Source: Candidatus Aenigmatarchaeota archaeon
GTDB lineage: Archaea > Aenigmatarchaeota > Aenigmatarchaeia > CG10238-14 > SpSt-28
NCBI GenBank assembly: GCA_025058985.1
Contig: JANXEB010000070.1
Span: 1 to 7,153 of the forward strand
Direction: 5' to 3'
DNA: 7,153 nt
Part shown: positions 1 to 7,152 of the stretch, one piece after another
How positions within the stretch are numbered: position 1 is the first letter of the stretch
Layout: every line of letters starts with the position of its first letter
Notes under the pieces: model-generated
Seen by the model: only the letters and a program-made list of their open reading frames with translations
The model's database searches: none
What the model was told of the DNA's origin: nothing
Program-made: the position numbers and the translations under genes

Positions 1-222
1 CGCTGTTTGGAAATCAGGAGGTTCGCACAAACCTTTTTCATGTATGTGAAAAGCTAATTCTGAACTAGGTGGAAGCCCGGTTGCTTCAACGTATATGAGA
101 ACACCATGCGGAGTCTCCTTTAAAAGAGCTTTTCCCACAACATTACCATCTTTGTTCATGAGTTCCGCTTCTCCATCATAATCTGTTAGAAGTAAAAAAG
201 TAAAAACTATAAGTTCAAGCAT
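1..222 (-). CDS. sodC: Cu/Zn superoxide dismutase, N-terminal part (cut by window edge)
   Basis: The first 74 codons are visible; the 3' part lies beyond the left edge. The family converts superoxide to oxygen and hydrogen peroxide, usually in the periplasm. Seen here: a KALLKETPHGVLIYVEATGLPP strand region (residues 31-52), then FHIHEKGLCEPPDF (58-71), which contains the HxH pair of copper ligands (H59, H61) and the cysteine (C66) that normally forms the intrasubunit disulfide. The remaining copper and zinc ligands would be off the window. ATG at 222 is the only plausible start, because a stop codon lies two codons upstream in frame. The N-terminus is odd. Residues 4-12 are hydrophobic (LIVFTFLLL), as in a signal peptide, but there is no basic residue before them, E3 is acidic, no clear AxA cleavage site follows, and no Shine-Dalgarno precedes the ATG. 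The family call is firm; export and expression are uncertain. Confidence 0.87.
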   Translation of the reverse strand, partial: MLELIVFTFLLLTDYDGEAELMNKDGNVVGKALLKETPHGVLIYVEATGLPPSSELAFHIHEKGLCEPPDFQTA

Positions 223-390
223 ATTTTAACTTTAATCACTGATTCCGAGTTCAGCAAATCAGATGGAATATTTGGAGAAAACCGAATTGATACCAATAAG
301 AAAATAGAAACATTGAAACAATAGCACAGAATCTAGTATTCTATGAGGAAAATTACATAACAAAAATAAATTGATTTTGATATGCCAGGT
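223..390. other. Intergenic stretch between sodC and the left direct repeat
   Basis: This is AT-rich sequence upstream of sodC. I find no convincing open frame, RNA gene or strong promoter. Any sodC promoter should be here, on the minus strand, but no hexamer pair stands out. A short 5-bp inverted pair (agaat...attct, about 329-343) is too weak to call a terminator. Confidence 0.5.
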
Positions 391-433
391 GAGAAATTAA
401 ACACACATTTTTATTCCTGAAAAAAACTATAAG
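391..433. repeat. Left copy of direct repeat bracketing the R-M operon
   Basis: The core 404-433 (cacatttttattcctg, an A-run, then ctataag) matches 6017-6045 except for one base in the A-run (seven A here, six at the right). Outside the core, gagaaatt at 391-398 matches 6005-6012, with small indels between. Both copies lie in the same orientation. This copy is 137 bp past the end of res, and the other is 56 bp upstream of the mod start. Beyond the core the flanks do not align convincingly. It may be an IS end or a recombination scar. Confidence 0.75.
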
Positions 434-570
434 ATACAAACCATGTGATAGCTACAGTCAAAATTGTTTTAGTTTTCAGAGCAATATCAAGGTGGTCAAA
501 GATTTTGAAGCTGTTGTCTTTGTCAAAGAATGAAAGCATTAAAAACTCAAAATTTTTGTTTTGTTGGCTT
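434..570 (-). other. Post-res tail; possible degenerate IS or gene remnant
   Basis: This lies between the res stop and the left repeat. One minus-strand frame stays open from inside the end of res (611) through to a TAA at 411-413 inside the repeat. It ends in a hydrophobic tail (ILTVAITWFVSYSFFQE). It has no ribosome binding site and begins out of frame inside res, so I do not call it a gene. It could be the 3' end of a lost transposase, since the right repeat copy also directly follows a transposase C-terminus, but the two tails do not align well. I see no clear rho-independent terminator for the operon here, only AT-only pairing around 541-562. Confidence 0.3.
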
Positions 571-3405
571 TTAATTGTTCGCGTTATGCAACTTGTCTGA
601 TAATTCGTCAAGACTATTTATCCAGAAATTTTCATACTCTTTAGAGGCACCCGCCTTTTTCCCGTATAAATACAGTAAAACCTTAATTTTTTTGTCTTCA
701 AAATCAAAAACCTTTGGTTCATCATTTTCCATAAATATCCTTTTGTATCCATCTATCTTTTTATATGCAGATGTGAATTCTGTGCTTTTAGGGTCAATGA
801 ACAAGATAGTGTAATTATTGTCTTTACATAGCCAAAATATAAAATCAGGTTTAAACTTTGTCAAATGACAAGATGAATCTATGTAGGGAATATAAATATC
901 ATCCCAAATTTCATCTATTTTAGAAAAATACCACCAGTCAAAGCTTTTAAATAGATTATCTTCATAAGCTAGATACTCTATTAATTCTGATATAAACCTT
1001 TTTTCACTCTCTGCTTTTATTACATGCCTAATATAGTCGATTTTATCATCATTTACTAAAACTAATGGAAGGTAATAGTGTTGTGCTATATATCGTAGTT
1101 CCAGGTTATCAACTTCTATTTTTTTGTTTCTATTTGATTTTTCTTTGACATGATCTTTAACTTCCTTAATTTTTTCTTTTATTTTTTCTGCTTTTTCCAT
1201 TGAAATTCTTATGTATTTAAAGTGAACTATTTCATTTGTTAATTGCTCAAATCTTTCTAGATCCTCTGTATAACTTTTTAAATTTCTTAATGCTATTCTC
1301 AATAAAAATTCTACATCTCTTTTATAGCCGTTATTATGGATTATTCTGTAAAACTTGTTTTTATTAGCTTCTTCAAAGCTTTCGAATAGTTTAAAGACCT
1401 CTTTGGGTTCCAGATCATATTTAACTAGTAAAACCTTTTTTCCTAGGTAATTGCAGTAGTTTTTAAGAAGGTCAAACTCTTCTTTTGTAAGTTCAAATGT
1501 ATTTAATGAAGCATCGGGCAACTCAATTTTCTTGTATTTAGGCACCAAAAGTAACTCCCTTTGTATTTTGGGATTTTCTATAAATTCGTCTCCAATGTGT
1601 TCATCAAGTTCTTCTTGCTTAAGTATTTCTACGATTTCTTGTAAATTTTGTGCTTTTGTTCCAAAGATAAATAAGGTCTCGAGCAAGTCGGCATATTGTT
1701 TTTTCTGATTGTAAGTCCGAGGGTCTATAATACTTAATCTTTTTCTTTCTCCTTTTGATGGTTCGATTCTTATACCACGCCCCATTGATTGTAAAACAAA
1801 TTTTCTTCCCTCTTTTCCTTTTCCAATATTTATATAAAGGATAATATTGGGTCTGTTGCTATCCCATCCTTCATAAAATGCTCTTGAGCCCAAAAGAATA
1901 TTTATGCTTGAATTTTCGGGTTCATTGAGATTTTTAAATATACTTTCGTTTTCAAACTTTTCTACAATAGAATATCCATCTAATTTTTCTTTAATCCAGG
2001 TAGTTATATCGCCAATTTTTAAAAGTGCAAACGGTAGGTCAGAACCAACATGTTTAAATACTAGTTCATTTTTATTCTCAGAAAGAACTATAACTTCTAT
2101 ATTTCCGAATCTATCTGTGTTAAAGGTAGCTTTTAATACGTCTCTTATAGAGAGGTTTTGTATCAGTTCTTTATCTATGTTTATGCTTTGGTTATCAAAA
2201 ACATAACTACTTTCTGAAAGTTCTTTAATAAGCTCTTCTTTTGCTGTTTTAAAAGTCTTTTGTTCAACTTTTCCTTGTGCTATTTTTACAAGTTCTCTGA
2301 AAAATAGTTCCAAATCGCTTTCTTCAATGCTTACAGAGTTTCCCAAAACCATAATCAAAGGATTATGATAAAGATTTCTTACATTTTCTTTTGCTTTTTT
2401 TACGAGTGTAAAGATCATTAAAACTTTTAGGATAACTGCCTTTTTTTGTTCTTCTGAAAAATCGATATTTTTGTTTGAGATAGCTCTTATATCAGATTTA
2501 AACAGAAAAGGTCTTTTGCCGTAACCACTTTTAACAAACTCTGCAAGGTTAAAATTGTAAGCACATGTAATCAGGTCTAATTCATCTGTAAAGGTAGCGG
2601 AAAAGTTAAATAAAAATCCTTTTTTAGAAAGGATAGTAAAGATTGATTGTCTTTTACTCTCTTCTTTATCTCCTTTGTGTGCTTCATCAAGAATTAAATA
2701 CCAATTAGTGTCAAATCTCTTATAATCAAGGATTTTTTCCTTCTGTTCATCAGAAATTAGATCGGACCTGTAATAAAAAACGTCTACATTGCCTTTGTTT
2801 CTGAAAAGCCTTCCACCAGATTTTATGTTCTCGTAATCCTTGAGATTGTATATGTATATTTTATCAATTCGGCTAGAGTTAAATTCATCAAAATGATTTA
2901 AAAACTGTTCAATTAAGTCATCTCTGTAAGTAAGAAATAGGATATCCTTTTTAGGTATTAATCCTTTGGTCATAAGTTCAATGAGTATTTCTATAAGCTT
3001 TATGATAACAATTGTTTTACCGCTTCCTGTTGCCATCCAAATAGATGCACGGTTTGATAATTCTAGAAGACTTATTTGCGAGTTTTCTATATGAAAACCT
3101 GCTTCTTCTAGCATACTGGATTTAGAAGCATAAAAATATTTTTCTCCGATCAGTGCTTTGTATCTCTCGTAAAGTCCTTGTTTCCCTTCTTTATTGAAGA
3201 GATAGATGGCTTTTAAAAGATTTTTCAAGGATTGAATTTGATAGTCAAAAAGTCTTTTAGTATTTGAAAATTTATCTAGGTTTAATTCATTTAGGAATAT
3301 AAATTTATCATCATTTAAAAATTCAATACCATCTAGAATACTTGATAGGATCAGTCCTATATTTATATCTGTCTTATTGCTTTTAGTTTTAGTTTGCTTT
3401 TTCAT
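571..3405 (-). CDS. res: Type III restriction enzyme, Res subunit (SF2 helicase plus PD-(D/E)xK-type nuclease)
   Basis: A 944-residue ATP-dependent translocase and nuclease that would act with Mod to cut unmodified foreign DNA. Motifs in order: RLFDYQIQSL near 51-60 (upstream of motif I); Walker A MATGSGKT (124-131); motif Ia LTYRDDLIEQF (158-168); DEAH box (240-243); motif III SAT (269-271); motif V GSRAFYEGWD (506-515); motif VI QSMGRGIRI (539-547) with the arginine fingers R543 and R546. At the C-terminus FKPDFIFWL (851-859) is followed by ILFIDPKS (867-874), giving a PD...DxK nuclease site with D854, D871 and K873. I recall PDF...IDPK as typical of a Res subgroup that partners long Mod proteins, whereas classical Type III Res ends in ExK. 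A lysine- and glutamate-rich, probably helical segment (about 736-765) lies between helicase and nuclease. The ATG is fixed by GGAGGT five bases upstream. The gene is 17 bp downstream of mod and co-transcribed. It has no visible lesion. Confidence 0.92.
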   Translation of the reverse strand: MKKQTKTKSNKTDINIGLILSSILDGIEFLNDDKFIFLNELNLDKFSNTKRLFDYQIQSLKNLLKAIYLFNKEGKQGLYERYKALIGEKYFYASKSSMLEEAGFHIENSQISLLELSNRASIWMATGSGKTIVIIKLIEILIELMTKGLIPKKDILFLTYRDDLIEQFLNHFDEFNSSRIDKIYIYNLKDYENIKSGGRLFRNKGNVDVFYYRSDLISDEQKEKILDYKRFDTNWYLILDEAHKGDKEESKRQSIFTILSKKGFLFNFSATFTDELDLITCAYNFNLAEFVKSGYGKRPFLFKSDIRAISNKNIDFSEEQKKAVILKVLMIFTLVKKAKENVRNLYHNPLIMVLGNSVSIEESDLELFFRELVKIAQGKVEQKTFKTAKEELIKELSESSYVFDNQSINIDKELIQNLSIRDVLKATFNTDRFGNIEVIVLSENKNELVFKHVGSDLPFALLKIGDITTWIKEKLDGYSIVEKFENESIFKNLNEPENSSINILLGSRAFYEGWDSNRPNIILYINIGKGKEGRKFVLQSMGRGIRIEPSKGERKRLSIIDPRTYNQKKQYADLLETLFIFGTKAQNLQEIVEILKQEELDEHIGDEFIENPKIQRELLLVPKYKKIELPDASLNTFELTKEEFDLLKNYCNYLGKKVLLVKYDLEPKEVFKLFESFEEANKNKFYRIIHNNGYKRDVEFLLRIALRNLKSYTEDLERFEQLTNEIVHFKYIRISMEKAEKIKEKIKEVKDHVKEKSNRNKKIEVDNLELRYIAQHYYLPLVLVNDDKIDYIRHVIKAESEKRFISELIEYLAYEDNLFKSFDWWYFSKIDEIWDDIYIPYIDSSCHLTKFKPDFIFWLCKDNNYTILFIDPKSTEFTSAYKKIDGYKRIFMENDEPKVFDFEDKKIKVLLYLYGKKAGASKEYENFWINSLDELSDKLHNANN

Positions 3406-3410
3406 TTTTT

Positions 3411-3416
3411 ACCTCC
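3411..3416 (-). promoter_or_regulatory. Ribosome binding site of res
   Basis: GGAGGT on the minus strand lies five bases before the res ATG (3405) and within the 17-bp mod-res gap. It is the stronger of the operon's two Shine-Dalgarno sequences. It fixes the res start and shows that res is independently initiated on the mod-res transcript. Confidence 0.85.
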
Positions 3417-3422
3417 AGCAAA

Positions 3423-5948
3423 TTATTCCCACCATATCAAAGGTTTTATAAGCTTGTAATCTAAACTCTTCGTATCAACAACGCTACCATCTTCAAAAAT
3501 AACTTTTCCATCTTTTATTTGCTTTATCCACTTGCCTGTAAGGTTCGAAAGTGTCTCGGCTATGTCTATATTCTCGTATATTTTGTTTAAATCTACTTTT
3601 ATTTTGTTATTTTCATAATCAATCTCAAGTGTTTTAAGCATTTTTTCATCTTTCATAAAAGCATACTGTTCGTAAAGTGTTTTACTTTTGAATGTAAATA
3701 TATCTTCGCTAGACACGCCGCAATCTTCATAAATTGTGTTAGCAAGTGTTTCTTCGTATTGCTCTAGTTCATAGTATTTGAAAAACCCGCCTGCCTTGTT
3801 CTCATTGTATTTTTCTTCAACATCTTTTTCTTTGGATATGCCCAAATTGTCATAAGCCAAAACTTTTTTCATTCTGATTAGAACCACATCCCGAAAATGT
3901 TCTCCCATTTCAACACCAATCCATTTTCTTTTAAGTTTATGTGCAACTGCGGTTGTTGTTCCAGAACCAAGGAAGAAGTCCATAACTAAATCGCCCTCGT
4001 TAGATGTGGATTGGATAATGCGTTTTAGAAGACTTTCTGAATTCTCGGTTTTAAATTTCCAGTTGGAGGAAAAACCAGTAATATCAAACCATTTATTGTC
4101 TAAGAAATCTTCTTCTCTTGTGGGTACCCAGTATTTAACTTTTCCGTTTTCAAATTTAACAAAATCTCTTATTTGAGTTCTAGCGGAGTATTCTTCTATA
4201 GTTTCACCATCCTTCTTATTTTCTTCATATTTTTTGTAGTTCTCAACAGCTTTTAACGCTCTCTCTTTACTCCATTTCCAGTAATAATTCTTAGGGGGAA
4301 GCAAACCAAACAATTCGTATCTCATTGTTGGTCTTTCTCCACTTGGCTTCATGTCATAAAAATTGCTCCAGTATCCACCCTTTCGCTGAGTGGGAACTTT
4401 AAAACCTTGATAACGAGTATCTGGAGTGGATGAATACCAAAATAAATTGTCATACATTACTCCAAGTGATTTGATACCACCAAATTGCTCAAACATTGCA
4501 GATTTTGGTGCCCCTCTCCTTATAATAATCTCATTCCTAAAATTCTCCCTTCCAAACACCTCGTCCATCAAAGGTCTAACTATCCAGTTTCCGTTGTAAT
4601 CACATCTAACAAAGATGCTCCCTCTGTCATTTAGCAAATCTTTTGCTAACCTTAATCTATTCTCAAGCATACTTGCCCAGGTAGAATCTTTGTATTTTAC
4701 ATTGTAGAGATAATCAGCGTTTTGTTCCTTGTTAAATGGAGGGTCTATATAAATGGTTTGTATTTTTCCTTTAAATTTAGGTAGTATTGTATTCAATGCC
4801 TGATAGTTCTCGCTCTTTATAAGCCATCCGTCAAGCTCATTGTCAAGATTGTCAAAAAGTTCAAGTATTTCTATTTCCAAATCTTTGAAATATTTTGTAT
4901 CTATGGGTAAAAACTGATAACTTTTGTTTAATTCTTTACCTGTGATTTTTTCTTCTATAATTTTGTCTGGTTTATCTGTAATTATTTTTAATTTAATCCA
5001 TTCTTTTACCTGTTCTTGCCATCCGTTATGCTTGACTAGTTTTTCTATTATGTGCCACCCGCCTTTTTTTGCTATTCTATCTAGTGTAATCACATAATTA
5101 GAATTCTTAACAAATTTTGGTTTGTTCCAAATTTTCACTAATTCATCTTCAAACTGAGATATAAAATCTATGAGTTTATAAGCAATTCTTTTTAGTATTT
5201 GTATCTGCTCTATCCTTTCTATATTCCACTCAACCTCAGGATCTGTAACATACTGGTAAAGCCAAAGATCAAATTGTTCTTTTAAAAATGCTTTGGCATT
5301 TTTGTTTATAAAGTAATCTACTTCACTTTGTCTTTCAAAAATCCTAATTGATCTTTCTATATCTTCTTCTGTAATGTTGAGTTCGGCTTTCTTTATCTCT
5401 CTTAAAATTTCTTCTATCTTTGTTTTTCTTCCTTTCTCAGAGTATAAAACTTTAAACTGTATGGTGTTATCTTCTGATATTTTTTCGAATTTATAGATAA
5501 GTTCTCTTTTTTCGTTGCTCTTTTTATTTTCAACTTCTGATGCATCAAAGAAGAATTTTTTGCCCTCAAATTCAATTGGCATACTCCTGAATATCCTATC
5601 TGTTTTTACATAGTAAAGCATTTTTGTTTTCCAAAATAAAATTACATCTCTATCATCTGTATAAATCCTTTCATAGATATTATTATGAAATGGTGTAGAA
5701 TTAAAGTAGATGCTACCACTTTCTGTAAAATATCTTTTAAAAAATGTGTAAAGCTTATCGAAAAGCTCTTCTCGAAAGTTTGGATATTTACCTAGTGCAT
5801 TGTCTATATCTTCTTTGAGTAATTGCTCTATCTTTTCATAATACTTAGATTTTATTTTCATTAGGTTTATAAAACCGCCAGTGCCTTCCACTTTTGCACC
5901 GATGAAGATATCTCTAAGAGCATTGAAAAACTTCTGCTCTTTCGTCAT
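3423..5948 (-). CDS. mod: Type III DNA adenine methyltransferase, Mod subunit, long N-terminal form
   Basis: An 841-residue modification subunit that recognises the target site, methylates adenine to protect host DNA, and guides Res. The catalytic motif IYIDPPFN lies at 399-406 (D402-P-P-F405), and the S-adenosylmethionine-binding motif DFFLGSGTT at 657-665. Catalytic motif first, then a variable stretch (about 470-640, the probable target recognition domain), then the SAM motif is the beta-class order used by Type III Mod. WLIKSENYQALNTIL (375-389), just ahead of DPPF, fits the family. Residues 1-350 precede the catalytic core and make the protein longer than my recollection of classical Mod (roughly 640-650). 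They include GTGGFINLMKIKSKYYEKI (22-40) and ILFWKTKMLYYVKTDRIF (103-120), and I cannot assign them a domain. A tail of about 160 residues, including GGFFKYYELEQYEE, follows the SAM domain. The start at 5948 is supported by AGGTAGG and a promoter. Intact and first in the operon. Target site unknown. Confidence 0.92.
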   Translation of the reverse strand: MTKEQKFFNALRDIFIGAKVEGTGGFINLMKIKSKYYEKIEQLLKEDIDNALGKYPNFREELFDKLYTFFKRYFTESGSIYFNSTPFHNNIYERIYTDDRDVILFWKTKMLYYVKTDRIFRSMPIEFEGKKFFFDASEVENKKSNEKRELIYKFEKISEDNTIQFKVLYSEKGRKTKIEEILREIKKAELNITEEDIERSIRIFERQSEVDYFINKNAKAFLKEQFDLWLYQYVTDPEVEWNIERIEQIQILKRIAYKLIDFISQFEDELVKIWNKPKFVKNSNYVITLDRIAKKGGWHIIEKLVKHNGWQEQVKEWIKLKIITDKPDKIIEEKITGKELNKSYQFLPIDTKYFKDLEIEILELFDNLDNELDGWLIKSENYQALNTILPKFKGKIQTIYIDPPFNKEQNADYLYNVKYKDSTWASMLENRLRLAKDLLNDRGSIFVRCDYNGNWIVRPLMDEVFGRENFRNEIIIRRGAPKSAMFEQFGGIKSLGVMYDNLFWYSSTPDTRYQGFKVPTQRKGGYWSNFYDMKPSGERPTMRYELFGLLPPKNYYWKWSKERALKAVENYKKYEENKKDGETIEEYSARTQIRDFVKFENGKVKYWVPTREEDFLDNKWFDITGFSSNWKFKTENSESLLKRIIQSTSNEGDLVMDFFLGSGTTTAVAHKLKRKWIGVEMGEHFRDVVLIRMKKVLAYDNLGISKEKDVEEKYNENKAGGFFKYYELEQYEETLANTIYEDCGVSSEDIFTFKSKTLYEQYAFMKDEKMLKTLEIDYENNKIKVDLNKIYENIDIAETLSNLTGKWIKQIKDGKVIFEDGSVVDTKSLDYKLIKPLIWWE

Positions 5949-5955
5949 GTTTTAG

Positions 5956-5962
5956 CCTACCT
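5956..5962 (-). promoter_or_regulatory. Ribosome binding site of mod
   Basis: AGGTAGG on the minus strand lies seven bases before the mod ATG. It is a moderate Shine-Dalgarno, weaker than that of res, and supports the start at 5948. Confidence 0.6.
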
Positions 5963-5964
5963 AA

Positions 5965-5992
5965 ATTATAGTTTACAGCCTGTATTATACAA
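5965..5992 (-). promoter_or_regulatory. Predicted sigma-70-type promoter of the mod-res operon
   Basis: Minus strand: -35 TTGTAT (5992-5987), 16-bp spacer, -10 TATAAT (5970-5965), a perfect -10 hexamer. The start site would fall about 10 bp before the ATG, giving a very short leader. A second TATAAT (5989-5984) overlaps the -35 element and could be an alternative -10 with a poor -35, leaving a longer leader that includes the full Shine-Dalgarno. The promoter sits between mod and the right repeat, so the bracketed segment carries its own transcription signal. Confidence 0.55.
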
Positions 5993-6004
5993 CATACGTT
6001 GCGC

Positions 6005-6045
6005 GAGAAATTTAACCACATTTTTATTCCTGAAAAAACTATAAG
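6005..6045. repeat. Right copy of direct repeat bracketing the R-M operon
   Basis: Partner of 391-433, same orientation. The core 6017-6045 has one A fewer than the left copy. It overlaps the last codon and stop of the transposase remnant (TAG at 6041-6039) and runs 34 bp past it, so this copy covers the 3' terminal region of an IS, where an inverted repeat would be expected. I could not find a matching inverted copy beyond the transposase 5' end, so the IS boundary is not proved. Confidence 0.72.
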
Positions 6046-6818
6046 CTATATAGTAAGCATACAGACAACTCAAAAACGTAATACCTCTGCGCCACATACT
6101 TGAAACCCCTTATCCTCCCAATAACACTCTCTACTACCTGCCTTATACCCCTCTCACACCTTACCACTACACATCTTCACACCCTCAAAATACCTATAAG
6201 CTTTGTCTACTTCATTGTATCCTACCAGCTCCCTAAACCATCTGCTCTCAACCCTTCTCACTCTATATGCTTTACTCTCAGGCATGCTACCATACGTAAA
6301 TCACACATCATACACAACGCCATCCTCATCACATAACACCATAACTATCACCCCGTAGTACACCTCTTCAAATTCTACTTGCTTTCCATAGTGAACACTG
6401 TATAAATTCCTTCGTCCTCTTACCCAAAACCTTCTGCCCCCGAGTTTCCTTATCCTCTGGGTTATTTCACTACTGACATTAGCCACCGGAAGTATAGTAC
6501 CGCTCACCATTAGTTTTATCTTTTTCCCAAGTAGTATTTCGACAAAAGTTAGCATAATTGATCTGTGTAGCATGTATTGTCTAAGTTTTGAGTAAATTCT
6601 TTGCATTCTTGATTTTCTGAAGATATGGTACGAGCTTAACGAGTCTTTTTACGAGTGTTGGTAGAGGAGAATATAGGTGGTAGGAGAGCATAAGGAGAGC
6701 CCTGATTTGCTGGTTAGAGATTTCAGGTTTTCTACCTGCCTTAGGGTCTTTGTAGATGAGTTTGTGGAAAGTTTCGATTTCAGAGAAGATTTCGTGGTAA
6801 AATTGTAAGTATGTTCAT
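6039..6818 (-). pseudogene. Decayed DDE-type IS transposase (IS5/IS982-like, family not settled)
   Basis: About 260 codons can be read only across four segments. Segment 1 starts with ATG (6818) behind a perfect Shine-Dalgarno but stops at TGA 6782-6780. The reading continues in the next frame (EIFSEIETFHKLIYKD, then LLMLSYHLYSPLPTLVKRL) to TAG 6583-6581. It shifts again near 6600 into MQRIYSKLRQYML, then SGTILPVANV, RKLGGRRFWVRG, NLYSVHYGKQVEFEEVYYG and CDEDGVVYDV. It meets TGA at 6303-6301, resumes in the same frame with FTYGSMPESKAYRVRR and GYNEVDKAYRYFEGV, and shifts once more near 6155 into GIRQVVESVIGRIRGFKYVA, ending at TAG 6041-6039. Probable DDE residues: first D replaced by S (AGC 6504-6502), second D in VDKAYR (6207-6205), E in VVESV (6131-6129). 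Too many lesions for programmed frameshifting. More GC-rich than the R-M operon. Cannot make active transposase. Confidence 0.85.
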
Positions 6819-6823
6819 TTTAT

Positions 6824-6831
6824 ACCTCCTT
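6824..6831 (-). promoter_or_regulatory. Ribosome binding site of the ancestral transposase
   Basis: AAGGAGGT on the minus strand lies five bases before the ATG at 6818. It marks the original start of the transposase although the frame breaks 12 codons later. Confidence 0.7.
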
Positions 6832-6864
6832 GCGTAGGAATTGGGTACTAATATGATGCCTGCT

Positions 6865-7152
6865 TTACATAAGACCTTTTGATAAGAAGTTTTTTTGTTT
6901 TAGTAATTTCTCACTCGACGTATCCTGCAAATTAATTGAGTATTCATTTTTTACTGAACAAATGAAAACTTTCTGGCTTAAACAACTTTTTATAAGATAG
7001 GAATAAACTTGAAGTTGTATGGTAATAGACAGAAGGAAAAGGGAATTCTTGCTTTTTTTAATGAAAACAACAGGTGCTTTCTGGCTTGCTAAATATTTTC
7101 CTATATATGGTTGCTCCTCGGGTTCATCTGGAACCAAGAGCTTTGACCTGAA
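6865..7152 (-). CDS. Uncertain open frame entering from the right edge
   Basis: The minus-strand frame is open from the window edge to a stop at 6865; an internal TTG (7137) is the only start-like codon near the edge, so any true start may lie beyond. The first part (LLVPDEPEEQPYIGKYLASQKAPVVF) reads like protein. The rest, after about residue 30, is lysine-, serine- and leucine-rich with no recognisable motif and may be AT-rich noise after a gene was truncated. A competing plus-strand frame begins at ATG 7059 (MKTTGAFWLAKYFPIYG) and leaves the window, also without a good ribosome binding site. I recognise neither and assign no function. Confidence 0.2.
   Translation of the reverse strand, partial: FRSKLLVPDEPEEQPYIGKYLASQKAPVVFIKKSKNSLFLLSITIQLQVYSYLIKSCLSQKVFICSVKNEYSINLQDTSSEKLLKQKNFLSKGLM

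Noticed and set aside
575..2206. Plus-strand open frames at 575-814 and 1904-2206
   Set aside because: They lie antisense inside res, have no ribosome binding sites, and give F/S-rich translations typical of shadows of an AT-rich gene.
5064..5070. A-run of seven in the mod coding strand as a phase-variation switch
   Set aside because: Seven is ordinary for DNA this AT-rich, and a similar run occurs in res. No longer homopolymer or tandem short repeat is present in mod, so phase variation is not supported.
571..5948. BREX or another multi-gene defence system instead of Type III R-M
   Set aside because: Only a methyltransferase and a helicase-nuclease are present, in standard mod-res order. 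No other defence genes lie in the window.
6100..6336. Plus-strand open frame 6100-6336
   Set aside because: It is antisense to the transposase remnant, which explains the sequence on the minus strand. The translation is low complexity.
6039..6818. Programmed frameshifting to make a full transposase
   Set aside because: Three shifts plus an in-frame stop and a lost catalytic residue, with no clear slippery site at each. Decay is the simpler reading.
6819..6900. Terminal inverted repeat matching the 6005-6045 end
   Set aside because: I compared the reverse complement of this stretch with the left end and found only scattered short matches. No IS right boundary or target duplication can be called.
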